From: Dryococelus australis | Lineage: Eukaryota; Arthropoda; Insecta; Phasmatodea; Phasmatidae | NCBI GenBank assembly: GCA_029891345.1 | Contig: CM056994.1 | Span: forward strand, 141,940,457-142,004,456 | DNA: 64,000 bases | Reading direction: 5' to 3' | Shown here: piece by piece, positions 12,201-24,539 of the stretch | Layout of the letters: each line of letters opens with the position of its first letter | Numbering within the stretch: position 1 is the first letter of the stretch | Made by a program: the position numbers and the translations under genes | Notes under the pieces: generated by a model | What the model was told of the DNA's origin: nothing | The model's input: only the letters and a program-made list of their open reading frames with translations | Database searches by the model: none

Positions 12201-12699
12201 GCATGAAAAAACGAGACTGAATTATGGTATGACATCAAGATCGTATGTGCCTTTGAAAGAGGGGTCCGGTGATATGCAACTCTTAATACTTGCACCTTTA
12301 AATGTTTTAATTATGAAATATATTTAATTGTATTAAAAAATTATTAAATTAATTTTACTTTTATTGATTTCTCAAATACCTCATTGTTTTGGTCTAGAAG
12401 CAATAACAAGCTCCACAAATCACCTACATTGGCTCGTTTTCCCAGAAATGCGGCTTGCTAGATGTTCGGTGCTTTTTTAGGGAAAACGAGAAATGTTTAA
12501 GGGGGAAAGTGAAATTTTAAGGCATATTTAGGTTAAAATGTTCAATTTGAGTGAAAATGAGCAATTTCGGGAGAAAATGCGTGAAAAATTTTAGGTCGAG
12601 GCCATTCAAGGTCGAACCTCAGTACCTCTCCCTGATACCTGTGCAGCCGTTTCCCCATACTCAAACTACTTAAATATTTTATATTCTTTAATTTTTTGC

Positions 12700-14950
12700 T
12701 AGGATATTATAATGAAAATAACTTCATGGGCCACTAGAAAAATATAAAGTTGCACGGCCAAACATAGCGTACTTATGTGAAGAGTTTGATGGAAATCAGT
12801 TATTTTGTGAGATATGGCATAAAACACTTTTTTCTTATTTGGTACTGTGGCGCAAAATTTACTTAAAAGAAAGGTTCTCTATATGATACTGTTAATAGAA
12901 ACCGTCAGCATGCTAAGTTTGGTTAAATATGGTTAAATTGTTTAATAAATGAGGCAATTTATCTAAACGGTTTAGGTTGTGAACACAGTATACAAAATCA
13001 GTGCCTGAAACAACATAAAACATACAAATTTTCATAGCATTCTCTAGCACTACTTGCGAGTGAAATTGTGGTGGAAATAAGTTTATTGTTTTCGAAAATG
13101 TGCCAAAATATACGACACTATTTTATCTCGCACTATTTTACGAAAGGCCGGCAGAATACGATCCCTTAGTAGGCTTATTTGTACTTCTAATGTATAAAAT
13201 TTGGTTGAAATTTGTTGAATATTTACCAACCTAAGTTATTTATTAAACGTCACTTTAAAATAAACGCTTGCCGCATCTAAAACATGAACGTTTACAAGCC
13301 CTCTTTTAGTACTATTTGCCTGCAAAATTTGGTGAGAATTGCTAGTTTTGTCTTGGGACATGAGGTAAAATCTCCATATTTTTCATTTGACTATATTCAG
13401 AAATGAATATCAAAAATGTTATGTATAAGCACATCAGATGATTTTCATAAATACTGCAAGCATAAAATTTCTGGGGCACATATAGCTTACCAAAAAACAA
13501 CAAAATATTTTCATGTTTATTTTGAAAATATGTGACAATCCCCCTAAAAACATAAATTTTAATGGAATTGAAGTGTGAATACAGTCCAAAAGTTTGGTGA
13601 GTTTCCTGATATAGAACACGAAAGCTCAAGTCTGCGCATCATGCTATCTTCACAGTATCGTCCAAATATTTTATGTTTTACCTAATTTAATGATTGCTGC
13701 CAGTTTACTACGTAAAGCTACGTAAAGTTATGTAAAAATAGCCTACTAAAAAAATATTTTTATATATCGGCCACTCTGAAAATGAGTGTCTGATCCACTT
13801 AAAATATATGCATAATATGACCTACCACAGTACAAATTCTTAGCCAAATTTGGTGTGAATCGATCGATTTTTAAAAAATATATAAGATAAACTCTTTTTT
13901 ATGCGGGACTATCTTTAAATTGGTACAAAAATAAGGCCCTATAAACACGTATTTGATGGTTGTAACAGAAACTACCAGCATACAAGTTTAAAATTAGATT
14001 TGCTGTTTCGTAGATATAGTATCCTAAGCAAAAATGTTTATGTGGGAGCCATTTTGAAAATACGTATCTGAACCACTCAAAATATATTGATTTACATGGC
14101 CTGTGATAGGCCTATTTGTGTACAAAATGTTGCTGGAATCTCTAATTTTTTTTTGCACAAATCTGACGTTAGAATTTTAATACGTCGTGTGATGTATTCT
14201 TTTGAAGTGGCAGACAAAATAGACTTTGTATACACGTATTTGATTCTTGTTATATATTCTGTTATCATACATAGTTATTTTGGAACTGGTAGCATGGCGT
14301 GGACGATATAGCACACTAGACTAAATTGACTTTAGTCAGTCAATAAAAAAATTAACTTTATGGCCATCTTATGAAATACAATTTTAAATCACTGCAGTAG
14401 TATTGCTTGATTTTCAAATAATATAAACTTTTGATAGAATATAAACATTTCTTTATTCTTATATAGTGACATTTTACAAATAGCGGGCAAAAGGGGCAAT
14501 ATGTTGGCTTATATCATGCTTTCAGTAGATTGTTTCAGCACAAAAATTTTCGTTTACATAAACCAAACGTTATGGTATTAAAATAGAATATTCTTTCTAA
14601 CGGGTATTACAATATATGTGCCTTATCAATTTAACATTCATGTGTTTGATAACTTGGCCTACGGTAGTATTACTACTTGCCAAACTTGGTGACAATTGCT
14701 GAAATAGTTTTCGAGACATAATGAAAGCTTTATTTTTTAATGTAGTGCTATAATCCAAAATATCCGACCAACAAATATATATATTCCTATATTCAGTGCT
14801 TACATTATGCACTGTCAATATTCAATTTGTGGTTTAAATCGTTTGAATGGTTCCCGAAATATAAGAAAAAGAACTTAAATTTTAAAATGGCTGCCATTTT
14901 ACAATTAAGCACTCGCTAAATTGTTTCAAACTATAATAGTCCGAAGTCCT
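12700..14950. repeat. degenerate about 270 bp satellite array, copy A
   Basis: A block recurs several times, roughly every 260-290 bases: GAGATATGGCATAAAAC near 12811, GGGACATGAGGTAAAATC near 13355, AAATTTGGTGTGAATCGATC near 13846, and AAACTTGGTGACAATTGC near 14682. Between these lie CAGCATACAAGTTT-type and ATTTTGAAAATAAGT-type blocks. The units are strongly diverged from one another. The same family forms the array at 39190-45240. No coding frame is conserved between units, so this is a non-coding satellite or an old tandem element. Confidence 0.7.
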
Positions 14951-16390
14951 TACTAATTACTACACTCATATGAAACAAAAAATTGGTCACCATGAACGAA
15001 TGGCGTGAGTACAGCAAAGGTTACCACGGAGTATCGTCACAGTTTGAAATATAGTGCGATTATTGTTAAATGCGGTTTGTTTGTGTGGATGCGCCACTAG
15101 AGGGCATAGATATCCCTCCATCATTCACAGCTGCAAGACACCGAATAAGTCCTTAGTAGTAGTGTGAGCCACGGATCAAAGTTCAGTGAACACGCGGCAT
15201 GCAACGACGGCGCATTCCAGCTGGATGAGTTTGAGAGATACTATGTATTAGGTCTCCGAGAAGCAGGTTGGACCCATTTACGGCTCTTGAACTGTTATCC
15301 TAACAGTTTGAGTCAGTGTTGGATGCAGTAGAGTCAATAGGGTACACACACCCTTTGAGAAGACTGTGGTCGACACCTGGCGGATCGCCAGAAGGAAACA
15401 TCGTTTCATTGTGCAACAGGTTGTAAGCACTCCACAGGCGTGACTGTGGAGTGACCTGTCCAGAGACATGTCACGGCATCTGGGGTTACGCCTGTGTCCA
15501 CCAGTGCCCTATGCAAGCGCCTAGCAGAGCGGGATACGTCATCGTAGCATCCCGTATGATGTCTACCATGAGCATCGCCGAACACGCGTGACCTTCTGCC
15601 GTAACAGGAGGCATGGTAGATTGCGGACTGGCGACGATTGGCGATCAGCGACGAATAACGGTTCTGGTATGCCTAATTCAAGTCTGGAGACATCCTGGCA
15701 AGAGCTGTGATTCACACTTCATTTTAGAGAGTCATACCGCCCCAAAGAGAGGTGTCAAGGTGTCGGGGTGCCAGTACCTATAATTCGCGCACTCCACTAG
15801 TGTTGAATGAATGAACCTTGTGAGCGCGACGAAACATCCAGGAAATTCGGCTACCATGTGCGCTCCCCTTCCTGATGCAGCTTGACAAACCCAGTCTCTA
15901 GCAGGATAATGCTCAGCTTCACACAGCACGGGTATCATTTTGCCTGCTTCCTGGGCCAGCAAGGTCTAGGTAGTCCTCTCTCCCATCGAGAACGTTTGAA
16001 ACATGGTCGGATGGCAATTTCGACCAGCTGCAGCTACGGTGGACTTGGAGGGTCAGTTTCACGAGCTGTGGCATGATCTTACTCAGGATAACCACCGATG
16101 TCTCCTTGCCTCCTTGCTCCACCGTATCGCGCTTCTTTCCGTGCTAAGGATCATCCACCTAAGTTCATCCTGCAAGTGTTGGTCACCTGCAAAACAGGCT
16201 TCATCTGAAATATTTGGATTTCTATCTGTATACACACTACCATTTACTGTGCCTGTACCATCACTTACGTGCCTCTGTGATTTCACCTTCAGTGTGATCA
16301 ATTATTTAGCAAATGAGTTTATGCTTGTTTCGAGTCTGATGAAATTCCATTCACGCATTCAAAGTCTTGTTGGATGGGGATGCGAGACAA
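14950..16390 (+). mobile_element. Tc1-like transposon, copy 2
   Basis: The DNA from about 14950 (CATATGAAACAAAAAATTGG, then ATGAACGAATGGCGTGAGTAC) is shared with the 60.0 kb element, which marks the 5' end of the family. It runs through a decayed transposase and ends near 16390, before a CA-rich stretch. I did not find clear terminal inverted repeats. It lies directly after the satellite array, so it may have inserted at the array's edge. Confidence 0.75.
15199..16370 (+). pseudogene. Tc1-like transposase, decayed but near full length
   Basis: Fragments of a Tc1-family transposase lie in order in three frames. They include an N-terminal helix-turn-helix (LREAGW near 15255), the block near 15380-15560, the central HRRTRVTFCRNRRHGR block near 15580, and a broken DNAxxHTARV block near 15900. 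Near 15960-16120 comes the C-terminal piece with RQFRPAAATVDLEGQFHELW-like sequence and LTQDNHRCLLASLLHRI. I chose the ATG at 15199 because it opens MQRRR just upstream of the helix-turn-helix and matches the start at 60266 in copy 3. Many stops and at least four frame changes make it dead. Several smaller open frames on both strands between 15278 and 16497 are pieces or shadows of it. Confidence 0.85.
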
Positions 16391-16394
16391 GCAC

Positions 16395-19300
16395 ACACAG
16401 CCATACACGTATGCACACACTCCCTCACATATACACACACACAAACATAAAGGAATGTGATATCACCAGCCTGTCTTTCCTTCTTAAATTAGACTAAAAA
16501 TTTACCTGGAAGAAATTATACTCTTAATATTAATAAAATAAATAATATGAACCCCCTTTTTAGGAAACCAACAGCAAAAAATTTAACAAAACAATGTCTC
16601 ACCAGTGTATTAGTAACAAGCATGCAGCAATTTCTAAAGGCTTTGAAATGTTCTCACGGTAGCTTAGTTCCTCGTTAAATTAAATCTGGAATAGAGGAAT
16701 ATAATTTAACACGGTAGTAGAAAACGAATTACACCATGGATATCGCACTTTATTTCTCCCGTTCCTCTTCACAGAATCAGCTAATACTATCTATGAACAC
16801 TTTAGAATTTGAAGTATTTTTGAACTATTTTGAGCATACTTTCAGAAGGAAAATTCGTTTGTGATATCACGTTACTGTATATGTGTGTATGTGTGTATGT
16901 GATGCATTAAGTCAGAGTCGCTCTTGACATTTGCTTTCTGCCCGATAAACGTCACCGTTGTGTAATAAATATCGACATCTGCAAAGGCAGTAATTTTTAA
17001 ATTCGGTCTCAGGAGACTTCGAATTAATCCATTATACTGTTTTGTTTGTAGTTCTTTCGTACTGAATGTTTTGCCGGAACTGATTGTTTCTTATGATCAC
17101 CCGGCCTATAGCGTAACACAGAATTTAATATCAGGCTAGATCCTAGTAAGAAATATTCTGCACTTAAAACGTTCCTTCGCCTTAATTTTTTTTTTTTGTT
17201 AACAAACGCGTGAGCTCAAAATTTTACACGTTATTTTACTACTTATGAAATACCGTCGTACTACTTGTGAATGTGGCAATGAAAACGGAAACATTGTTTA
17301 AAAAGTCTGAAGCAAAGTTGATTGCAGCTCTCTGTAAGTAATTTTAAGATAAAATAGCGGTATAAGTTAGCACATCGTTCTTGAAATTTGTCCTTTGTAT
17401 CCATTTTAAAGGGGTTCGAATTACAGTTCGCAATATGCAAGATATACTGAAAATATCACTGACAACTAGATTGAGGTGTGATTCAGTATGGTATGTGATT
17501 TTCTTTCGCATGTGAATAGATAGTTACCATGTGAAGCAGTTTCTGTTTTATCTTGTACTTCAGACACAATTCAGCTCTTTTCACACATCATGGGTATTTA
17601 ACGGCAAGAACGCAGTTGAAACACGTGTGAACATCGTCTTTAACAGCACTTATTTACATGCAAACAATAAATATTTGGGGTGGTCTTCTTATCGATGCAA
17701 AAGTGTTATTTGGGACCCTAAAACCACTGGGTCTCCTTCATGATGTAAAAAACACAATAGACTTTCTGCGATCGAGTAGTCATCGATGGTCAAACAAAAC
17801 CTTGGAATGGTTTATGCTCGACTTGGTTGTATTCAGTGACTACAATAGTTAAAATATAGGTAATAATATCATAAATATAATAATTAATCTCTAAGTAACT
17901 TAGAACAAAATTTGTGAAAAGTATCTCGTTTTGTGGAAAAGGTTAATTCAATAACCGTGTCATTTACGATTAAAAAAAACTAAAAATGGTAACCAAAAGC
18001 AAATAACGAATACAAATGTTTTGACTACATACGTAGTTTACAAAAAAAAATATTATTTTGACAATATACACTATTGAACTTTAATGTGTTTTTATTACTG
18101 GACAGTATCAGTTGCCACGTGAATATTATCTTTATAATGAGCAATCAGTAAAATTGTATTAATTATTTTCACATTAGAATTTTTTTATTTAGAATATTTT
18201 CCTCAAATATTAACTATTAAAACACTTGGGTGACTACCGCCTGTTGGGCGTAGACAGCGAACTGCAGTGCTATACGTATCCTGTTTCCATTCTCCCTTGA
18301 CAAGCGCGCTTTGCTGATTTTTGCTACCTTTCTGTTCTTCTAGTCCTTCAGCACATTTTTCTTGTTCGATCACACTGCACTCTGTCGTTATCTGCATAAC
18401 TAAAAACTGTACTGGTGGCTGAAGGTTTACAACAAACTTTCAATTACAAAGAATTGTGCGCAATTAAAGTTATATAGAGATTTACCCTGAATTCCAGGTA
18501 CAAATCTCCTGAGACGATACGTAGTTGAAAAGAGGTAAACATATCATACCATTAATGACTTTACGTGATTGGTAATTGAGAGATATTATCATGAAAGTGG
18601 AAAATAAAATTTTTTTAAATTTTTTTTTAAAAGATCAGAAATAATCTGAGATCAAAATACAAATATGGGAATAGTGTTGAAGAGTGATTTTATATCTGCT
18701 CTCTTGGATTATATTCTGTGTAATATTATCCTTCGTCAAGCCAATTAAAGAGTATCTTGTTAACGAACAAAAGTGAGTAACCCGTTGATGTTCACCAATT
18801 TTATGACGTAAAACCTATGTGTACGTTAAAGGAACACAAAAAGTTAATTAAGAGCCCAACTTTCAGACAAACGGTTCTCGAGAAAATGTGTGACGTTTGA
18901 AAGGTTGCTGAACATTTCCAGTTATGTTTGGAAGCTCTTTAGCCAGGCCGATCGTTTACACCCTTCACTAATGACGCGAGGCATATGGCGTTCTGAATTG
19001 TCTGCCGCTGCAAGATTCTGAACTGACATTATTTTTCCATGTCTCTATTTACTTTGCTCGTTTTTACTTGATTGGGAGTCTGGATTTTGGTTGTTTCAGG
19101 TTTATATTTAGAATAAATAATGAAATCCCATTTGCATATTTATATGTTAGAGAGAGTCATGGCGTATATTTAATATTTTTTGTCATACTTTTGTGTCCCC
19201 TGGCCTGTTTTTCACTAAGAGAAACAACCCAATTGTGACGTAGTTGAAGCCGCTGGAGATAGGTGGTTTTTACTATAGACTCTTAGCCGCTATCTGGACA

Positions 19301-20630
19301 GTAACCCAAAATATTGTGCTTACATTAGAATGACTGAGAGAAAGGTTACATTCGAAGAATTTTGTGTTGTGCAAAGAAGATGATGAATAAATAAATATAT
19401 ATTACAATTCAAGTGTGACGTTTTACTAGTTTATTGTTGGCTTGCCGTAATTGTGCAATCAAATAATTTCCTCATAAAACTAGCGATCGTTATGTGCGAC
19501 AAAAACACGTGTTTTAGATAAAGTGCTCATATATCAGAATTTGTGGAAAACAATTTTTTTTGAATAAATGATTAAATAAAATACAACAAATGTGCTACCG
19601 TTATCGTATAATGAATTGCAGGTTGCGTAACATTAATGAGTACAACAAAACAGCGACCAGCAGCCTAGCTGAATTTCCGGAAGGCAAAGTTCACATGTTC
19701 CTGAGCCATGAATAAATAATTATTTGTTGGCATTTGTATTTAAATTCCTAACACTGAAAATGACTCCGGAGGTTTGTTTCCAATATGACTTAATCTCATT
19801 TATACATATTTAATGTAAATATAGTAAATTGTTTCTGGTAAATATATGGAAATCCTGTTTTAGTAATTCCCTCTCTTTACATTACATTAGTTTTATGTTA
19901 TGATACAATTTTATACTTATTTATCCCTTATTGTAGGATACCGTTTTGTATCATGCATCTACAATGTTGTACAGGGTTAAGATACCCTTGGTACATAACT
20001 AAAACAGAAATTAAAATTTTACAGAATTGTCTGCACTCGACAATCAAGTATTTTAGGAATTTTTCATAAGAAAAAAGAGGGAAGACAAGAGACATTGCTC
20101 GATAATTTTATTCCCTATATCTACAAAAATTGTGTTACATCTTTCTCAAAAAGTGCAATTTAGTACCATGGGCTTAGTCAGTAGACACATTTTTTTAATT
20201 CTGCCCAACATGTCAAAAAATTTAACATTGGGAGAGAAAACTACAGTAGGATATTATTTCTATGAATACACATTTAGGGATAATAAAGGAACCACCCTAT
20301 GGTTAGGTTAAAATTAATGAGAATTTGTTCGCCAGCATTTAAGGTTTCTTTGGATAGATTTATTGGATTAGGATACATTGTTGAACTGCAATGGGCGAAA
20401 GACGCATGCACCACAATGATAATGATAACAAGCGCACATGTACTAACCACTGCCAAAGTGGTCAACAGACACACTTGTCAAAAAAATTTCTTTGTTGTTA
20501 TCTACCAACTTACGCAATTATTATTTTTAGTGTGAAATTCTCTTCTGAATACATTACAAATTATTCAGTTTCAATATCTCAGAACCACGCTACAGAAACT
20601 TGACAAACAAACACTCCTCTAAGAAAGAGC
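16395..20630. other. AT-rich unannotated stretch
   Basis: Over 4 kb with no coding frame that I recognise. A CA-rich patch (16390-16450) and T/A homopolymer runs are the only low-complexity features. Open frames at 17531-17852, 18203-18397 and 20274-20603 are short and show no domain. Confidence 0.5.
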
Positions 20631-20669
20631 ATTATAGCTGAAGAAATTAGGTTCCTCTCCTCCCTTACG

Positions 20670-20870
20670 ATGAGAGGCATAGTGGTAGGACGCTTGCCTT
20701 TCATCAATATGATCCATGTTGGTTTCCCAGTGATGATAATCACAGATTTTCACATATAGGTTATGCTGCTGTGTTATGCTGCTGCCTGACATGTTTTCTG
20801 GAGGTTTTCCCATTTTCCCCACCCTTGCATTTCAATGCTGCATATCTGCCATATATCACCGTCATTGGCT
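20670..20870 (+). repeat. tRNA-derived SINE remnant
   Basis: GAGGCATAGTGGTAGGACGCTTGCC is a tRNA-type A-box region, and TTGGTTTCCCAG 40 bases later is a degenerate B box. The following body (TGCTGCTGTGTTATGCTGCTGCC, then GGAGGTTTTCCCATTTTCCCC) has the feel of insect SINE tails. No intact pol III terminator or poly(A) end is clear. Confidence 0.5.
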
Positions 20871-20929
20871 CTTAATACCTTGGTTGTTACAAACCACCAA
20901 ATCTCTCTCAGCTCCTCCCGTCAGATAAT

Positions 20930-21010
20930 GGAGGCCATGGTGGTGTAGCGGCCTGAGTATTCACTGTTTCACGAAGCACCCTCTTTTTTGCGTCCCATAT
21001 ACATCCAATA
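20930..21010 (+). repeat. second tRNA-like SINE head
   Basis: CCATGGTGGTGTAGCGGCCTGAGTATTCACTG reads as a tRNA-type A-box half, and TTTTTTGCGTCCCATA may be what remains of a B box. It lies just downstream of another SINE-like unit and just before the LINE 3' end. Confidence 0.4.
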
Positions 21011-21037
21011 CACTTTGGAAAGGACTTGTAAATTACT

Positions 21038-22150
21038 TTTATTATTATTAAATTTTTATCATTCAATGTGGATATTTGCACACAATTACATTCAACGTAA
21101 AAATATATAACAGATAAAAAATATATTTACGCACTTCTTAATTTTAGAAACTCTACAAACATGTTAAGAATACATTTATTTGCAGTACAAATAGTTACAA
21201 TTCATGTACAGATAGATATGAAAGTATAAATATGTAAAGTCTACATTAGATTGAAACACAAGGTATTACATGAAGTCTCCTTATATCAGTCTTGTTCTGC
21301 GTTATAGAAATTTATCTTTATGTAAGTATTCGTCTACGAAATAGAAGGCCTTATTTAAAAAGTATAATTTCACAGCTCTTTTTAATTTCTGTGAATTATT
21401 AACTGACTTAAAATTACTGGGTGGGTTATTTATTAGTTTTGCCCTACCATAGTGTGGATTTGATGTAAATTTTGAGGTTCTGTAAGAAAATAGGTGAAGC
21501 TGATTAGCTTGTCTGGTGTAGTCATGGTGTATATCACTATTTTTAACTTTTTTAAAAAACATACTACGGTACATATACATGCATGGAAGAGTGAAAATTT
21601 TGTTAATTATAAATAGCTACCTACAATGGCTTCTTTTTCCTTATTATACTCTGTTCTAATGTAATATGAAAGCATTATTTTCCATTTTATCAATTTACCG
21701 AAAATATGATTACATAATTTATTATCTACTGAATATTTCAAAAATAGTATGCAATTATTGCATTATTATTACAAATCTTTTTTAAGGTATTTATAGCGAA
21801 ACACATTGAACTCAATTTTTTGCAAACAATATCAAATGCTTATTCCATGTTTAATTACTGTCTACAATGAGCCCTAGAATTTTAGTACTATTTACAGTCT
21901 GTAACCAATCTTCTATTGTTGTGCATCTTTCATCCTGCATTGTATGTTTATTTCTTTGCGTGAAATCGTGAGCACAGATTTGTTTACATTTAATATTATT
22001 TTATTATACTCGAACCAATTGGACATCTCAGTCACTGTTTGTTAGATGTTTTCTTCAAGAACAGCATTATTTGAACTAGTTACCAAAATGTTTGTGTCAT
22101 CCGCAAACATTATAGCTGAGCCGTTGTTTAGCGGCAGTAGTGTAGACATT
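21038..22150 (-). mobile_element. 5'-truncated non-LTR retrotransposon (Jockey/CR1-like LINE)
   Basis: On the minus strand the catalytic motif FADDT of a non-LTR reverse transcriptase lies at 22094-22108, preceded by TLLPLNNGSAIM and followed by WFEYNKIILNVNKS near 22000, the thumb region of these enzymes. Near 21790 comes KKLSSMCFAINTLKK. The typical C-terminal block follows at 21580-21302: an H-x-Y-x-TR motif (HHDYTRQANQLHLF), RTS, LINNPPS and FYFVDEYL. The 3' end may be the TAA-type repeat at 21038-21050. Everything upstream of the FADDT region is missing, as in an ordinary 5'-truncated insertion. The catalytic-side reading contains at least three stops and frame changes, while the last 92 residues are open. 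It is dead. Confidence 0.8.
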
Positions 22151-22165
22151 GATTATGTCTGAACT

Positions 22166-22348
22166 GATGACGAAGATAGCGATGATGATGATGATGCTAA
22201 ATGTCCTATTCATAGAAAAACTTTTTCTTCAGATAAACATGGTGAGTAATGGATTCGCTGTACGAAGCGTGTTATCTGGTACCACGAACTATGCTACAGG
22301 TTCCACAATAGAAAGGACTGTATTTGTGATACGTGTTTGGAAGGCTGA
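22166..22348 (+). pseudogene. C-terminal PHD-like finger of a pogo/Tigger-type transposase
   Basis: Read from 22166, the frame gives an acidic DDEDSDDDDD run, then CPIHRKTFSSDKHGE, one in-frame TAA (22247-22249), and WIRCTKRVIWYHELC followed by CICDTCLEG and a terminal TGA at 22346-22348. Acidic linker, paired CxxC-like ligands, a WIxC turn and a final CxxC form the short zinc-binding tail found at the C-terminus of pogo/Tigger/Jerky-like transposases. One finger Cys appears changed (CPIH where CxxC is expected). All of the DDE domain upstream is gone, replaced by the oppositely oriented LINE, with a junction near 22150-22160. The longer open frame at 22149-22358 is a shadow in another phase. 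Confidence 0.65.
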
Positions 22349-22349
22349 A

Positions 22350-22885
22350 CTTCTTTAATCGGATGTGTTTTGCAAGTATAATTATTTTTAAGGTAAAAAA
22401 AAGTGCACATTTTTCCAAATCTCTAACATTTGTGTGTTACATTTTTACATAAATAAATATTTTTTGGTCTTTTAGAAGCAGAGAATGTAGATTGTGTTAT
22501 TTGAATTTTTCTAAAGGAAAAAAGTAAAGGGGACTAAGTAATGAACACTTTTTTCATAATTCTATTTCTGCCGACTGTCACATTTATTTATTTTTAACGT
22601 GAAATAATTAATTTTTTTAAAATTGAAATAATATTTTATCAATGAATATTTGTAGAACAAATATACAAATTTTTGGAATTAGAGCACACTCCTGCGGGCT
22701 CAGAGATGCCTAAATACGACGAGGGGATGCAATATGCCCCCCTGCCTTATATATATATAAATTAGTTTTTAGTTCCACCGAGAGATGAGAGATGTTGCAT
22801 AGATACTCAGATCAGTAAAACCGTATCTGTGCTCAGCGATATTTTCAAAATGGCGAAGGTACTGAACGAGTGGTCACGGTAGAAG
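22350..22885. other. unannotated stretch
   Basis: AT-rich, with a short TATATATATA run near 22750. I see no gene. Confidence 0.5.
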
Positions 22886-23025
22886 GTGAGCGCGGTAATC
22901 GGTTTCCTGTGGGCAGAAAACACGGAACATGTCAACATTCACAAGAATGTTACGTCTGTATATGGAGGGAAAGTGATGTCTGCCCAACAAGTACGGAAAT
23001 AGCGCTGTGAATTTGCAGAAGGTAA
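22885..23025 (+). pseudogene. mariner-like transposase N-terminal helix-turn-helix fragment
   Basis: The plus strand encodes a short stretch reading VIGFLWAENTEHVNIHKN, then a VYGGKVMSAQQVRK block with a stop just after it and CEFAEGKT. This is the first helix-turn-helix of mariner/SETMAR-like transposases (pattern: IRFLWxEGxxxxEIHxxxxxxYGxxxxSxxxVxxWxxxFxxGRT), which binds the transposon ends. Nothing of the DDE domain follows. It is a small fragment and the assignment rests on this motif alone. Confidence 0.5.
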
Positions 23026-23029
23026 AACT

Positions 23030-23635
23030 GAAATTTAGCTAATGACATTACGCCAAATAATCAACTAAATACGTGCAAAGCAAATATAATTTAGAAATGT
23101 TATTAACTATCGCACACCCACTTAAGCAAAACACAAACAAACTACTTTATGATAAGCTAACTAAAAACCTGGAAATTCATAAATGTTTAAACATGGATGA
23201 CCTTCGCAACTCACCGATGATGTTTCTTAACTGGCTCACATTATATTACATTTAGAATCTACAAAACACATTTATGATGTCTGTACCATGTATTTCGCAG
23301 CTCCAGCACAATTTGTCTAGGTGTTGAATAACGAGCCGTCAAATATCAGAGTGGAAGACAAATAGCGACAGGCTTGCGGGATTCAGTGGAAGGGGTGAAG
23401 TATAAATGAGCACTAGCCAGACAGCAAAGCGACTCAATCGCTACGACATTCGTTAAATTTTAATTTAGTGACGTACACCGGGGAGGGTAATCAAGGTGAG
23501 GGAAAGACATGGAGAAGGGAGAGAACACGGAGTCACCAGGGAGAAACGTCTCTACCGTGGCGTGCCTAGAGGACGTTGACTCAACAACGTCTCAATGTAT
23601 CAGCACTCTCTCCAGAAATACAAAACTGCATACAC
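23030..23635. other. unannotated stretch
   Basis: Contains a 60-residue plus-strand frame (23073-23255) without a recognised domain and a GC-richer patch near 23340-23600. I see no supported gene. Confidence 0.4.
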
Positions 23636-23639
23636 AAAT

Positions 23640-24045
23640 ACTGTGATTTATTGAACTGTCGTTCAAAGATAGTTTTTAAAATAAAGATCACCAGCTAAAA
23701 TGCAATCATCCAGTCTAACATGTTGATGTTCGTTTGTTAGGAGGTTGGCATATTTTGGGTATCCATTGTTCCTGCTATGAATAATGGTCTTTGAGATGAT
23801 GGTTCACTAATTCCACACCACACATTTACACTCCATGGGCTTTAACATTGCCTACGTTTTCGAGGTTTCGCACTTAGAGTTTCTTGTAATCGGTTAAAGA
23901 TGTTCGCATACAATTGTCGAGCTGTTTGACGTCTTTTGGAATATCGTTCGGCGTAGAAATTAGAAGAACGAACAGCATTCATCCTACATTTGCCATACAC
24001 CATGACCATGTATAACATTTCTGCATTAGTAAATACCATCTTCAA
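23640..24045 (-). pseudogene. DUF4817 / IS630-type transposase remnant, internally deleted
   Basis: The minus-strand frame 24045-23842 encodes 67 residues with the signature MVYGKCRMNAVRSSNFYAER, then SKRRQTARQLYANIFNRLQE and KPRKRR. This is the N-terminal helix-turn-helix of the DUF4817 family common in insect genomes and usually linked to IS630/Tc1-like transposases. It is followed at about 23845-23700 by SVNVWCGI and by SKTIIHSRNNGYPKYANLLTNEH, which resembles the mid-DDE region (VNVWCGI...GPxxxxxxxxxxxYxxFLxxxLP) of the same kind of protein. The middle of the protein, including the first catalytic Asp, is missing between them. It is broken by an internal deletion plus stops. Confidence 0.65.
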
Positions 24046-24049
24046 GCAC

Positions 24050-24530
24050 GTCCTACATCTAGGTAGTAGGAACTATCACAAAGTACTGAAAGGAGTTCTT
24101 AATGCAATGAGTATAAAGGAAACATAATTTAAACCACAGTGTAGCCTAGTAACTGGATCAGACAACTGTAGGTATTTAAAAATGTCATATTCGGATAACA
24201 TGATAAATACTAGCACTAGAATCATACAAAATAATCCAATGAAATTTGAATTTCCTGTACTTTCTATGTCTTAATGTCAAAGGCATTGTTCCATTTGAAA
24301 CAAACGTTACTTTTTTAATATAAACACATTCGAATAATTATTAAAATCCATGCCTTGGCTGCACTTACAAGCCCTTGTCTAACATTCAATTATGTGAAAC
24401 CAGCTCATTAATAGCACCTTTAATTTCCGAAATATTTGAGGTGCAATTTTAGAAGATTCGTCCTGTACAGGTAGAGTTTTTTTAAAACTTGTGTTGTATT
24501 ATAAATATAAATTTATTTTGATAGTAATTG
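24050..24530. other. unannotated AT-rich stretch
   Basis: I see no gene or repeat. Confidence 0.4.
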
Positions 24531-24539
24531 AGGTGAAAA

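Larger units (their letters stand above)
8400..12660 (+). repeat. right arm of giant inverted repeat
   Basis: Reverse complement of the 1805-4825 arm, with the same landmarks in mirror order: G/T-rich body, GTCATTT minisatellite (9000-9140), tRNA-like segment (11027-11095), the CTATACACGTGCATGTCACAG segment, the GA-rich tract (11690-12200) and the outer end near 12655. About 1.5 kb (9480-10965) has no partner in the left arm. The stretch 10400-11300 has a further, direct-orientation relative at 25470-26370. The family is unrecognised. Confidence 0.8.

Noticed and set aside
16003-16497. 164-residue open frame as a host gene
   Set aside because: Its first third is the C-terminal block of the Tc1 transposase, and the rest runs into transposon end and CA-rich sequence.
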